DNA from: Mesostigma viride | Lineage: Eukaryota; Streptophyta; Mesostigmatophyceae; Mesostigmatales; Mesostigmataceae | DNA: 64,000 nucleotides | Direction: 5' to 3' | Assembly (NCBI GenBank): GCA_009746045.1 | Contig: RPFO01002048.1 | Coordinates: forward strand, 64,001 to 128,000 | In this document: one piece after another, positions 44,636-58,164 of the stretch | How positions within the stretch are numbered: the first letter of the stretch is position 1 | Layout: every line of letters starts with the position of its first letter | Notes under the pieces: model-generated | What the model was told of the DNA's origin: nothing | Seen by the model: the letters and a program-made list of their open reading frames with translations, nothing else | The model's database searches: none | Program-made: the position numbers and the translations under genes

Positions 44636-46548
44636 CTGTGTGAAGTGGCATGCCAGCAATTGCATGGCAAGTGAGATTGTGTGGCGTTGCCTGAACGCTA
44701 GCAATAATATGATCCATTTATGGACGAGCATTTACTGTAAATGGAGGTATTATGGCTGCATCCTTAAAAAATCGCGGGCACGATTATTCAATTGCGGGCG
44801 CCCGTATCATTTCTGGCCAAGGCAGTTGACACATGCTCGGGTGCAATGCGTTCGTCTAATAGAGTATTGCCATTTTACTGGCTGCTGTCATTCGTTGTGG
44901 TAGAAGATACGACTGCATTTGGCCAAGTCCGGCGTTCGTGTAAGAAAATATTGTACACGTGCATTTCCTAAAATTACATGCGATGGTATGATTGGTATGA
45001 CCCATGATTTGTGGCGTATCTACTGCCCTTGCGGTGCGAGTGTAGTTTGGCGTCGCACTGCGCCGCATCCACTTGGTGCTAGTGGCTATTGAGCGTACGC
45101 AGTCTTAGGCCACGCCATGGAAAGATACCTTCAAGATCTGGTAAGTATGTAAGCACTTGGCTCTGGCGCTGCCCTTTGTCCTCTAGAGTTGGCATGTGCA
45201 TGTATAGGACTCTGCAAAATGCATCTGACGTTGTGCGTTACGCCGCCGCTAATATGACATTCAATGATGGGTGCGTCGTGACTTGCCTTTGGGCAACGTA
45301 GCACTTAGTGATCTTTGACCTTGCTCCTTTGCTGAAGTGACTGGATATGGTGCTTGGCCTAACTTTATGGCCGCTACCTGACTATTTATGTCTAATGAAC
45401 CTGTGGACAGTGGAAAACAAGTCCGCATGCGATTGACATAGTACACTAGGCTCAAGGCCATAAGCTTTCCTGCGAAATTTGTCTGTATCCTGTTGGATCG
45501 TTTATAGAATCGCAGCTGGAACCTGTGCAAATATATTTAACAGAGAGGTCAGAGTTTGAACGGCCAGTGGTGCAGAAGAACCTAAATTCTGTGTACATGA
45601 AATAAAGCATGCAGTAGAAGTTGGGCGACTACGACTGCCAGGTACTCCATATGCTGCAACCAGTTTCAACTAACAGTACATGAAAACGCTTCTGCTGCGA
45701 TATTCTCCATGTCCCGAGGGCTTTCAGCTGCACAAGGCCTGGAGCCATGAGTGCGCGGTCAATCTCCACTGCCACTTGTCAGGCCATACGATCAGAATGC
45801 TTTTTTCTGCAAGCTTGGTTGGCCCTGGAGGCCGACAGTCTGCACACCTACCTAGTTATAGCTACGTTGGGATTGATGTAATTACAAAAAATGGCGAAAC
45901 ATGCTTAGTAATACTTTGACAGCTTTATTCATCATAATCTAGCATGCAAGATAAGAGGCAACAAGCCAGGCTGGTTGGTGAACAGGGCAGCTGATGATGG
46001 TGCACGGACAAGCCAGTAGTTAGGAAGAAAGAGTTATGCACTAACTGGGTTGCACGCAAACCATCTTTTGTGACGCTCACCGCACAATGCACAGGTGGCA
46101 GCCACAGTGCCATACTAGCTACACACATACATATCAGAGAGAAAGAAGACAACAGTGGTGAGAGTGGCACAAGCTGCCCATTGGAGTATATCAGGTAGTC
46201 ACCGATGTTACTACCAACAATTCATAGGGTTAGCACCACCGGCAAATAGGGTTACTGCTAGTAGCACTAGTCACCAGGCGTGCCATATCAAGGCACTAGG
46301 CAATACGCGGTCGCATGCAGGCGTGGCGTGCCAATCTATACTACTAGGTTCATGATACATTAGCCACCAAGCCCGACCAAGTCCAAACGCATAACAAGTA
46401 ATTAATTGGTAAGTGAATCTAATCGAATATTTTAATCAGGCTGTACAGGACACAAGATTCCAAGGCCCTTCGTAAGAGAATATGGTGAGTTATACTGCGT
46501 TAATGATTTGCCATTTGGCTTTCTTGTTTGCAATGCGCGAGCGTTGTA
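44636..46548. other. Probable intron sequence, nothing recognised
   Basis: About 1.9 kb with no exon of the LRR pattern, no long frame and no repeat I could pair. Confidence 0.4.
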
Positions 46549-46752
46549 AGGCAAAAGAAACAACTTGCTTCCCTAGAACGCCCACCTTTCATGGCAACCG
46601 CCTTGCCCAGCTAAACACTACCTGGGTGGCAAGGCTACGGGTGCCAGCACACCCAGCAAAATAAAGATTATTTTTCCTTCTTGTGCTACTATACAGCGTT
46701 CCATTATCAGTTCAGGACATTAGCGATAGATAAAATGAGAATAGCTCACCAA
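46549..46752 (-). mobile_element. Lone A repeat related to the autonomous DIRS element
   Basis: Reverse complement of the 17799-18006 repeat in diverged form: starts AGGCAAAAGAAACAACTTGC, contains CGGGTGCCAGCAC and ends AATAGCTCACCAA. Confidence 0.8.
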
Positions 46753-46800
46753 TGCCGGGATGAAACCATTGTACAATGCGTGAGGACGCTACTACCTTTT
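46753..46800 (-). pseudogene. Possible LRR exon cut by a DIRS A repeat
   Basis: Minus-strand reading gives LYNGFIPA, matching the N-x-x-x-G-F-I-P core of the other LRR exons, and is broken off exactly where the A repeat starts. The upstream splice site is not clear. Confidence 0.35.
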
Positions 46801-47305
46801 GCAACGGTACTTTCAAATTTAAGATTTCGAATGTCCTAGTCTGTAAGCCAGATGTTTTGAAAGCTTGTTCGTAGTGTAACAAGTAACAGTTTCATCCGCA
46901 GAAGGGTTAACCAAAGTAACGGCTCAGTCATGGCTCACTTGGATGGGAGTTTCTCGTCAGCAAATATCCTTCTGGATAAATTGGCGCTTAAAATGGTAAG
47001 CTAGCGGCTTGTACAACTGTTATTTGCCCCCGTGTATTTGATCTTTACCTCCCCCCACGTAGATACTGAGAGTGAGGTCCCACAAGCGCCCTTACCAAAA
47101 TGACATGTTACTATGTAAAAATAATTGTAGTAACTATGTGGCACATGATGGCAAGCATTTCCACCAGCCCATGAAAGCTTCTAAAGTCACAGGTGGTGCA
47201 GCCAGGAAGAGAAGGGCATGCTCATGCGGCGCCTGCCAGGCCTGCAGTATGAAGTACAACATTTACCTCTACGAACAAGCCATCCAAGATTCAAAAAGAA
47301 CTTAC

Positions 47306-47386
47306 AGTTCAAAAATGGTCTGCGGGTTCCATGACGTCCCAAACACGGCGGGGATGAAGCCACTGATTTGATTGGCCTCCAAATCC
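47306..47386 (-). CDS. LRR mini-exon (81 nt variant)
   Basis: Bounded by AACAG and GTAAGT. It encodes DLEANQISGFIPAVFG followed by a longer tail with SWNPQTIFEL. It is 27 codons instead of 24, with three extra residues after the IP motif, but keeps the same phase 2 borders. Confidence 0.85.
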
Positions 47387-47705
47387 CTGTTTAGGCGTGG
47401 CAAACAAGGTACATTCACAAGATGATCTCTAATCACATGAAGGCAAGCTGTGTAAACTGCATGAGGTATTTTTCTCTACATAGATTGAGAAGGCAGCACA
47501 ACTGGGTGAAGTTGCCATGCATGCATAAAGCACTCGTACAGTAAGTGGTCAAATACAACAGGAAATTTGTACAACAAGAAAACTTTCTGGGCGCATTTAC
47601 ACACAGAGATATGTTGTTGCTTATGGAAAAGGCACCTAAAGAAGGCTCACATGGAAAATATCTGAAGGAGAACCCGCTGCGCGGCTCTGAGATTTCTTGA
47701 TTGTC
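47387..47705. other. Probable intron sequence
   Basis: No recognisable feature. Confidence 0.35.
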
Positions 47706-47917
47706 TTTCTAGTAACCGTGGAACTCCAGGGTGGCCAGACTCTTTACAACACAATAAGTAAAGCACATACAAAAGGCAGGCCACATCCCGGCCACCGATG
47801 TTCATGGGAACACTAATTGTTTGTCGAAAGGCTAGCCTTATCCCCAACAGCTGGCGCAGAAAGGGCGGGAGGGAAAAGAAAAGAAGCCGACCTAAGATAG
47901 GTGGGTTTGTTTTTGTC

Positions 47918-48361
<444 letters not shown>

Positions 48362-50476
48362 ATACATTTCTTGTTTTTGGTCCATTGGAGTTCCTTCCCA
48401 CCAAGAGAAACATTTATTTTACACTTTTGTGTGCTAGGCTTTATACAGACAGCCTATACCACACCTTCAAACTCAGCGCACATCATTATCAAGTTGGTTA
48501 TTGTAGCACCATGCTGGGGGCCCAGCATACTCGAACACAAGGTGTTGCCCCTCTTAGCAGCGTGGGTGGGTGGGTGGGTGGGAGCTGAAAAGAGGCCTCC
48601 CTACGTCCCCTACACCACTCTAAGTACTGACTATCATTCACATTGCGCCACGCAGGCCTGCCGGCTGGTGCAGGTACAAGGTGTACTGACTGCCCATCAC
48701 AGTTGCGCCACGCCTGGCGGCTGGCGCAGGTACAAGGTCAAGTGAGGTACGTTAGAAGCTACCTATGCCTGCACTCCGGAACCACACTCAGCCTCGGCAC
48801 AAAAAGGGCCGGCCGGTGCAGTACCCTCGTGACAAGCGCTAGTCTTACGCTACCTACCGCAGGTCGGTCCCTTTGAGCCCGTCCACGCGTCATGTATAAA
48901 ATGAGCGAAGCTCAACAAATACATTTCTTGTTTTTGGTCCATTGGAGTTCCTTCCCACCAAAAGAAACATTTATTTTACATTTTTGTGTGCTAGGCTTTA
49001 TACGGACAGCCTATACCACACCTTCAAACTCAGTGCACATCATTATCAAGTTGGTTATTATAGCACCATGCTGGGGGCCCAGCATACTCGAACACAAGGT
49101 GTTGCCCCCACACCTCCTACCTGGCCACCAAGGCTGTCGCCAACCTTGGTGCCGAGTTTCTTTCCGCCCCTGGCCCCCCTCTCGCACGCTGCCGCGGCTG
49201 TAGTGCCGCCCCCGTGTGGCTGCTACGGTTTCCCGGCGGACGCAGGGCGGCACCCATGTGGTTACCCCCGTTAGGAGGGCGGATTCCAGCGGCTGCTCAT
49301 TAGGCCTTAGGTCCCCAGACCGTCTCTCACAAGCCCAGGACCCATCACCAGCCCCACCCCTGAGGCTGGGATTTCCCGGCATTGAAGCCATTGTGGCGAT
49401 AGGCCCTCTACCCTATCAAGGCCTTGGCTTGGAAACTGCTTAGCCAAAGCCCCGACCAGGGCTTGTGCTTTGGTGGGAAAATTTTATGGCATAGATATGC
49501 CCCCCTGGCTGAACCGAACTCTTTACTGCCTTTCCTATAATGCATCATACAGGATAAAAACAAAGGTGATGAAACAGCCAGAATTTCAGCCCCGCCAGGC
49601 GAACATTCTTTGCTGAAAAACTGGGCAGTGATGAAGAGCGCGCTCCTCCCACCAAGATTTGCTCCAGCCCCGCATCCTCCCCGAAACTCCCGTCTGGCCA
49701 CAGGCCGAAAGATCGGGTCCGCTGTCAGGCTCCAGGCAGTTATGGGCTACCCTGGCACCCCGCGCTAGCCATCTCCACGTTTAAGGCAGATTCACCTCCA
49801 CCTGTGATTCTTTCCACCGTAGCCGCTGGCCCTGGCCTGTATGGCTCCTTCCCTGACCTTGTCCGACTTGAATCGCAGCTCCCCCAGTGTCAGGAAGCTG
49901 CTTGCCGCACCCAGGGGTAGAGGGGAATAGTAAGTGGGCCCAGCGCGGGAAATCACACCCTTTTACTCAAATAGTAGAACCCCCACACCACCAACCATTA
50001 CCGTGGCCTGACCTGGTTGGTGGCGAACATAAAGAAATTTATTCTAGGCCTCTCCACGCCCGGAGAGGCCGATAGCATCGTCTTACATTCGGCGCAGCCG
50101 CCATACCGGCCAGCGGACCTTGCCAGCAAATGCTGGGATCAAGTTGCGAAGCTGAAAAGAGGCCTCCCTACGTCCCCTACACAACCCTAAGTACTGACTA
50201 TCATTCACATTGCACCACGCAAGCCTGCCGGCTGGCGCAGGTTCAAGGTGTACTGACTGCCCATCACAGTTGCGCCACGCCTGGCGGCTGGCGCAGGTAC
50301 AAGGTCTAGTGACGTGCGTTAGAAGCTACTTAGGCCTGCACTGCGGAACCACACTCAGCCTCGGCACAAAAAGGGCCGGTCGGTGCAGTACCATCGTGAC
50401 AAGCGCTAGTCTTAGGCAGGTCGCTCCCCTTTGAGCCCGTCCGCGCGTCATATATGCAATGAGCGAAGCTCAACAA
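48362..50476 (-). mobile_element. Complete ORF-less PAT-type element ii
   Basis: Reads on plus as B2' 48362-48551, a GGGT-repeat junction, A2' 48583-48918, B1' 48919-49108, middle 49109-50149, A1' 50150-50476. It is the inverse of element i and very similar to it. The A ends carry TGAGCGAAGCTCAACAA. It sits inside a CTTT microsatellite on both sides, so either it inserted into the array or the array grew around it. Confidence 0.92.
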
Positions 50477-52585
<2,109 letters not shown>

Positions 52586-52589
52586 TTCC

Positions 52590-52957
52590 GAGTCATGCGG
52601 CCTTGGCCCGGAAAGAATCCTTTTCGCCACGCTGATTTTGCGTCTCAACAAATGACGCAATTTGGCGTTCTCATTGCCGGCGGCTTATGTACGTAAGTTT
52701 GAAGGGGCTCTTGGGTTACATATTGCATGAGAGAAAGTTCTTAGGTCTAGCTAGTCACAACGTCATTAAGAGTGGCAAGATTGCATCACAAGGTAGGTCT
52801 TGCCACCTGGCCAAGAAACTGGCCAAATCATTCCCGCCGCCATTCCGGGTCAAGCCGCACCGGCCTCTTAGGTGTGTCATGTGATCCCTATAACCTAGCT
52901 ATAGCGGCCACCCTTTCATCTCACAGTAAAAATCTGTTCAGAGAACCACGATTCTAC
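52590..52957 (-). repeat. Family X split repeat A
   Basis: Matches 62895-63280 and 15110-15502, with shared phrases such as CTGGCCAAGAAAC and CCTATAACCTAGCTATA. Confidence 0.8.
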
Positions 52958-53150
52958 TAACCATGGAATTCCTGGGTGGCCAGACTCTTACTAAAACAAC
53001 GAGTAGAGCAGCCATACAAAAGCCAGGCCACATCCTGGCCGCCGATGCTCATGGGAACTCTTATTGTTTGTCGAAAGGCATCCCTCTCTGGCAATCCATG
53101 CCACGGGTAAAGAACCTTAGAACGAACAACCAAACTAGGCGTCGGGCAGT
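52958..53150 (-). repeat. Family X split repeat B1
   Basis: Matches 47706-47850 and 63283-63480 (GGCCACATCC, CCGATGCTCATGGGAAC). Confidence 0.8.
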
Positions 53151-53700
53151 TTCAAAATAGCCCGCCATGCCCGGGAAGGGCCAGGCGGCCATGGCCCGAA
53201 GAAGAACCTCACGGGAAGCTCCACCTCCAAGCTGCGGTGCAAGCCCACATGATGGGCAACCGTGGAGCTGCTAAGCCAGCGCCCCTGGCCCTGGATGCCC
53301 CCCATGCTGCGACCCTCGAGGAAATCATAGGTGGCACCCCCGTGCCGCATGCAGCCCGTGAATGGTGAAAATCTGGTCCACCCCCAAGACCTGAGCTTGA
53401 CAGGTAGTGGACCTGGCGCCTCGGATCCAGGGCACCGCTCATGTAGAGCACCATCCCCCAGCACACCCCCCCCCCCCCCATGGATGGCCTCCCCCAGCGC
53501 CACCGCATGGGAATGCCCCACGGCCAGCACCTTGAGCACAGGACACACCCTCCGCCTTGGCCCCGCCAGGCCCATGCTCGCAGACCACACACTAGGAAGC
53601 CCTTGGTAGTTCCACCACCACTCGGGACCTCGTTGCAGTAGTACGACACGAGGTCGCTCTTGGCGCTGACAGTAGCACCGGCCCTTTATGTACATCTCCA
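53140..53700 (-). pseudogene. Degenerate tyrosine recombinase, catalytic Tyr changed to His
   Basis: C-terminal recombinase of the family X element. Readable blocks are CMRHGGATYDFLEGRSM (the H-x-x-R-H box region), GQGRWLSSS (the R-W box) and VAHHVGLHRSLEVE. The related copy at 63590 reads VAHYVGLHRSLEVE, and the intact element at 17799 has TRYIGLHRSL. So here the nucleophilic Tyr codon TAT has become CAT (His). Upstream of about 53420 the frame is scrambled. It cannot recombine. Confidence 0.75.
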
Positions 53701-53809
53701 CAAGGATGCCCAGGTGGGGGAGCAGGTCTTGGGTGGATCCACCTAAATATTGTACACCGTACGCACCGACAGGAACACTAGAGAACACGAATTTGGGGGG
53801 TGGCAACAC

Positions 53810-54505
53810 AATTGTGTGTTGCACACTGATCCCTAGGGAAGGCGATGATGGATGACCAAGCCAGGAGCTAATATGCAGTTCTGTCATTTGTTGCACACTG
53901 ATCAGTGGGAAGGCGATCATGGATGACCAAGCCAGGAGCTTTGCAGTTCTGTCATTTGTTGCACACTGATCAGTGGGAAGGCGATCATGGATGACCAAGC
54001 CAGGAGCTTTGCAGTTCTGTCATTTGTTGCACACTGATTAGTCGGGAAGGCGATCATGGATGACCAAGCCAGGAGCTATGCAGTTTTGTCATTTGTTGCA
54101 CACTGATCAGTGGGAAGGCGATCATGGATGAACAAGCCAGGAGCTATGCAGTTCTGTCATTTGCTGCACACTGATCAGTGGGAAGGCGATCATGGATGAC
54201 CAAGCCAGGAGCTATGCAGTTCTGTCATTTGCTGCACACTGATCAGTGGGAAGGCGATCATGGATGACCAAGCCAGGAGCTAATATGCAGTTCTGTCATT
54301 TGTTGCACACTGATTAGTTGGGAAGGCGATCATGGATGACCAAGCCAGGAGCTAATATGCAGTTCTGTCATTTGTTGCACACTGATTAGTCGGGAAGGCG
54401 ATTGTGGATGACCAAGCCAGGAGCTATGTATGCAGTTCTGTCATTTGTTGCACACTGATCCCTAGGGAAGGCGATGATGGATAACCAAGCCAGGAGCTAT
54501 GCCGT
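53810..54505. repeat. Tandem array of about 68 bp, about ten copies
   Basis: Unit contains GTTGCACACTGATCAGTGGG and GATGACCAAGCCAGGAGC. Copies vary by short indels (TTTGC, TATGC, TAATATGC after GGAGC). It lies just beside the LRR exon at 54599. Confidence 0.93.
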
Positions 54506-54598
54506 TTTATTATCCCAAGCCCATGACATGCCCAGCGTGTAAAATAAAGACAACAGCACCAAAGCAGGTAAGATAAAACTTCTTGTAATAGGTCGTAC

Positions 54599-54670
54599 AG
54601 TTCCTCCAATGATGGCCATGCCGACAACTCTGAAGGAAGGGTGCCAGAGATGTCGTTGTATGCGGAAGAC
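54599..54670 (-). CDS. LRR mini-exon (72 nt)
   Basis: Bounded by AACAG and GTACGA. It encodes SSAYNDISGTLPSELSAW and six more residues ending LEEL. Phase 2 on both sides. The next exon upstream on this strand is 1.13 kb away at 55805. Confidence 0.85.
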
Positions 54671-55804
54671 CTGTTACATACATGTGAACAGGCACAAGGA
54701 ATGCGCATGAGCAGTGTACATGTACATGCATACATTGACGATGCAGAAAAGTCAGTCCTTTCCAAGTCCTGGTGGGGAACAATCTGGCGGCTTTGAAACT
54801 TGCTGGATCTAGTAAACATGCCCAGCTTTCTAATCCATGAATAATGTGATGATTCAAGGATGAGAAGAAAATGCCAAGCTTTCTAATTGAGTCAAGGCTC
54901 AGAAAAAAAAACACAGACAATGGAACCACTTAAGGCCTTAGCGATCCCTCTCACGTCGGGCAGTGTGCCTGCGGGGGGCAGTTACTTGTTGCTCCGCATT
55001 TTGCATAACAGAAAAGGCTTCCCTCAGCACGCTATACCACCATGCGCCGTGCCGGTCATTGCTTGCATGTGGTCACTGGCACCACTAACAGCTTTATCGT
55101 CACGAACTTATGGAGGGCCTCCTCCCTTGGGCTCAGGCATCAATCATGGGGCGTAGCCAGGGCGAGAGTTGCCCAACAATTTACTGAATCAGATTTATCC
55201 TAGAATGAGAAATGTCGAAGCTTGTGTGTGCCGCTGCTAGACTGTATTAGTTTGGCATACCCTTCAGCATATCGTGTCAAGGTTTTGTGTGCTTCAAATG
55301 TGTTTCCTTGCAAGCTATGCTGAAGTGGCTTAGTGTATGCCGACGAATATAGCTCACGAACCTCCAGCCCCCAGCTGTGCCATTGTCAATCCACCTGCCA
55401 GATTCTTTATGTACTTCATACTTTTCATCTACCATCCCTAACTGAAAAAACAAATGGTCAGTTGGGCGCACAGCTGGCTGCAGTTACTGGGTGTAGCTCA
55501 AACACCTCAGAACATATCGTACAGTCAATTTGCACGCCATGGCTGAACAATCTGGCATCACACCATCCATGTTGACGTTGGATATAGGCAGTCGCAGCGC
55601 AAGAATAAGCGGCTTTCTTGCCGGAGTTGGACGCACATCGTGTGAGAATCATTGCTGGACTGACTTGGTGGTCTAGCAATGTTCGTGCTCGACGAAACAT
55701 GCACACATAACACACACATTACACATTTTAAGCCACCGCAGCCATGGAGACACAGCCGCAACCGAGTCCTTCTTACATACGATAGGGATAGGGAAGTTAC
55801 GTAC
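54671..55804 (-). other. Probable intron between two LRR exons
   Basis: GT and AG borders on the minus strand. No further exon of the pattern was seen. Confidence 0.45.
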
Positions 55805-55876
55805 CAGTACTCCAGTGCCGACAGGGAACTCAGCTCAGGAGGAAGGAAGCCAGATATGGAGTTGTAATCACCGTCA
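55805..55876 (-). CDS. LRR mini-exon (72 nt)
   Basis: Bounded by CGCAG and GTACGTAAC. It encodes DGDYNSISGFLPPELSSL and six more residues. Phase 2 on both sides. Confidence 0.85.
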
Positions 55877-56360
55877 CTGCGTGCCAGACGTGTCAAGAGC
55901 CATGAACATTAATAGCAAGCATAAGCGTGTGCACAGAAATAAGAAAGTCAGGCAGTCCATGATTTGGCAATCACTACATAATCAAACTTCTGGGATTTTT
56001 TCAATGTCCAGACTCAGTCCACCGTTTATGCAGCCTGACCAATCTACGTGACACACTAATTATGTATAAGGTGGCAGGGCACTGCCCACTCAAATAATTG
56101 ATCCATGTGGAAGAGCGTCCGGCCAGCCAACTGCTACTCCCGTTGATGCACATAAAATTTGCCAGCTTCTCACTCGATCATAGCTCCCGTGTCATCGCAC
56201 GCTGTCAGTAGCGATATCATCGATATTCGCCAGCTCAGGAAGTGTCAAGGTTCGTTCGGTTTGGCACCAAAAACATGCAGCTTTGGGAAAGGATGTTGGT
56301 TAGGTAGTGGTATGTCAATTGCTATCGGGACGTACAAATGCTTCGCGAGGGTGACCCCCG
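55877..56360. other. Probable intron sequence
   Basis: Nothing recognised. Confidence 0.35.
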
Positions 56361-57300
56361 GGGACTTGGATTTCTTTGAAAATAGTATGGTGTTGTGGTA
56401 CAAGAGAGACCGCCACAAGCGGCTGGGACAGCCCCCCCGGCCGCGCGGATGGCAGGCGTTAGACAAATAAGTCATGAATAAAACCTGGGACATTGTGGGC
56501 CGGCTGCCCTTGGTCAGGCCACGCGCCACTAATCCTTAGGCTCTAGTACGGAGATTGTACGACATCGCTGAAAATCCGGCGTAACAGGCTAGTGGCGTGA
56601 CGGTCGCCACTTGTCAGTGGCCGTATTTTGTGACGAAAGCACTTTGTGTTAACAAGCCCTAGCGGGCTTTGAAACCAGGAGTAGGAATAGTTCAAAGTTA
56701 ATGCATTTCGTAGGGAGTTTGTGACGCAAGTCTGACGTTACACCTAAGGTGAATGACAGCTGTCAACAGCTGTCCTGCTTGGCCAAAGGGGAATATAGAC
56801 AAATGCAGTTTGTTGTCTGGGTAGTTTTTTTAACCCGCCCCCCCGCCCCTTTTATCTCTGTCGCTTGAGAGAATGCGGAACGGGACAGGCTCACGCCCGG
56901 GCAGCCTCCTGTGTTGTCTGTAATATGGAGACAGATGGCTCGCAAGGATAGGTGGCAAGTAGTGAAGAAGGAGACCAACCCCAAGTCAGTGGGGGCTCCG
57001 CGTGTGACCCAGTTTGGCATTCGTAGCGATTCGGGCCGTGGTGCCCACAATCCTGTAACTAGGAACTAGATAGCTAGCATCATCCATTCCATCCCATGTT
57101 CCCCTCCCACTGAGGAATTATGCTCACGCGGCGCAGTCACGTGTCTATTAATTAATTAATTAATTGATTGGAGGCATGCCCTCTGAGCTGGATTGTTTTC
57201 TTATTTAGTTCCACCTTGCAATTCATTCATGATGGCCCAGTCTACTAAATTTTCAATAAAGACTGGTGATTATTGGGAGTGAACGGGTGTAACTAGCGTT
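56361..57300 (+). repeat. Dispersed element, longer copy of 33847-34110
   Basis: Left part (GGATTTCTTTGAAAATAG, AAGAGAGACCGCCACA) and right part (AGTTCCACCTTGCAATTC, GACTGGTGATTATTGG) both match the shorter copy. About 700 bp in the middle is unique to this one. No coding frame is recognised. Confidence 0.55.
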
Positions 57301-57364
57301 TCCCAGGCGGCTAAGCGTTTCCCAGGAGTCAGGGGAATTCCAAGGACTTTGGGAAATTCCAAAC

Positions 57365-58164
57365 TTACCATTATTAGCTATGGGCCACTGGAGTACCAGA
57401 CCCTACCATTGAGAAAAAAAATTCAATTACGTTACTTGTGGTCTAGGCTTTCTAGTGAGGCCTTAGCGACACCATCAAACTCATTGTACAAATCCTCAAC
57501 AAGTTGGCTAAAAGTCACAATACATACTGGGGCCCAGTACTTGTACCCGAATTCTACCTTGAACGTTCCCCTGCAGCAGCGAGGGTGGGTGGGTGGGAGC
57601 TGCAAGGAAACCTTCCTAGCCACCGGCACCAATCTAAGTACACTTGTCACAGAGACGACAGGCGCGCTGCGCCTGCATGTGCAGGCAACAACAGGTACGG
57701 TTCGCTACAAACTTTGGACACTACAACTCCACCGTGAGTTACAAACTGAGGCAGCGGACGAAAGAGCTCCTACATTGTCAGTACAACACTCCGGCACCAC
57801 AAAAGGTCGGAGCAGTACCCAGGTGACGGGTGCTAGAGCTAGCTACGCTACCTACGGCAGGTTGGCCCCCTTTGAGCCTGTATCCCATGTAACTATAAAA
57901 TGAGTGAAAGCTCATCAAATACATTATTACCTATGGGCCATTAGAGTACCAAACCCTACCATGAGAAACAGTTTTACAAAAATATTTGTGTGCTAGCCTT
58001 TTTAGTGGATCCAGTTAGCCACACCATCAAACTGATTGTACAAATCATCATCAAGTTGGCTTTGTCACCATGCTGGGGCCCACCACTTGTCCCAACATTC
58101 AACCTTGAACTTTCCCGCATCAACTCGATCTCATGGTCATCAAGGCCGTCTGTCGCATGCTGGC
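57365..58164 (-). mobile_element. Diverged ORF-less PAT-type element iv, cut by element iii
   Basis: On plus: B2' (about 57365-57575), GGGT junction, A2' (57598-57918), B1' (about 57919-58110), then the first bases of a middle region (TCATCAAGGCCGTCTGTCGC, compare CCACCAAGGCTGTCGCC at 49127), broken at 58164 by element iii. Its A end reads TGAGTGAAAGCTCATCAA. Confidence 0.75.
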
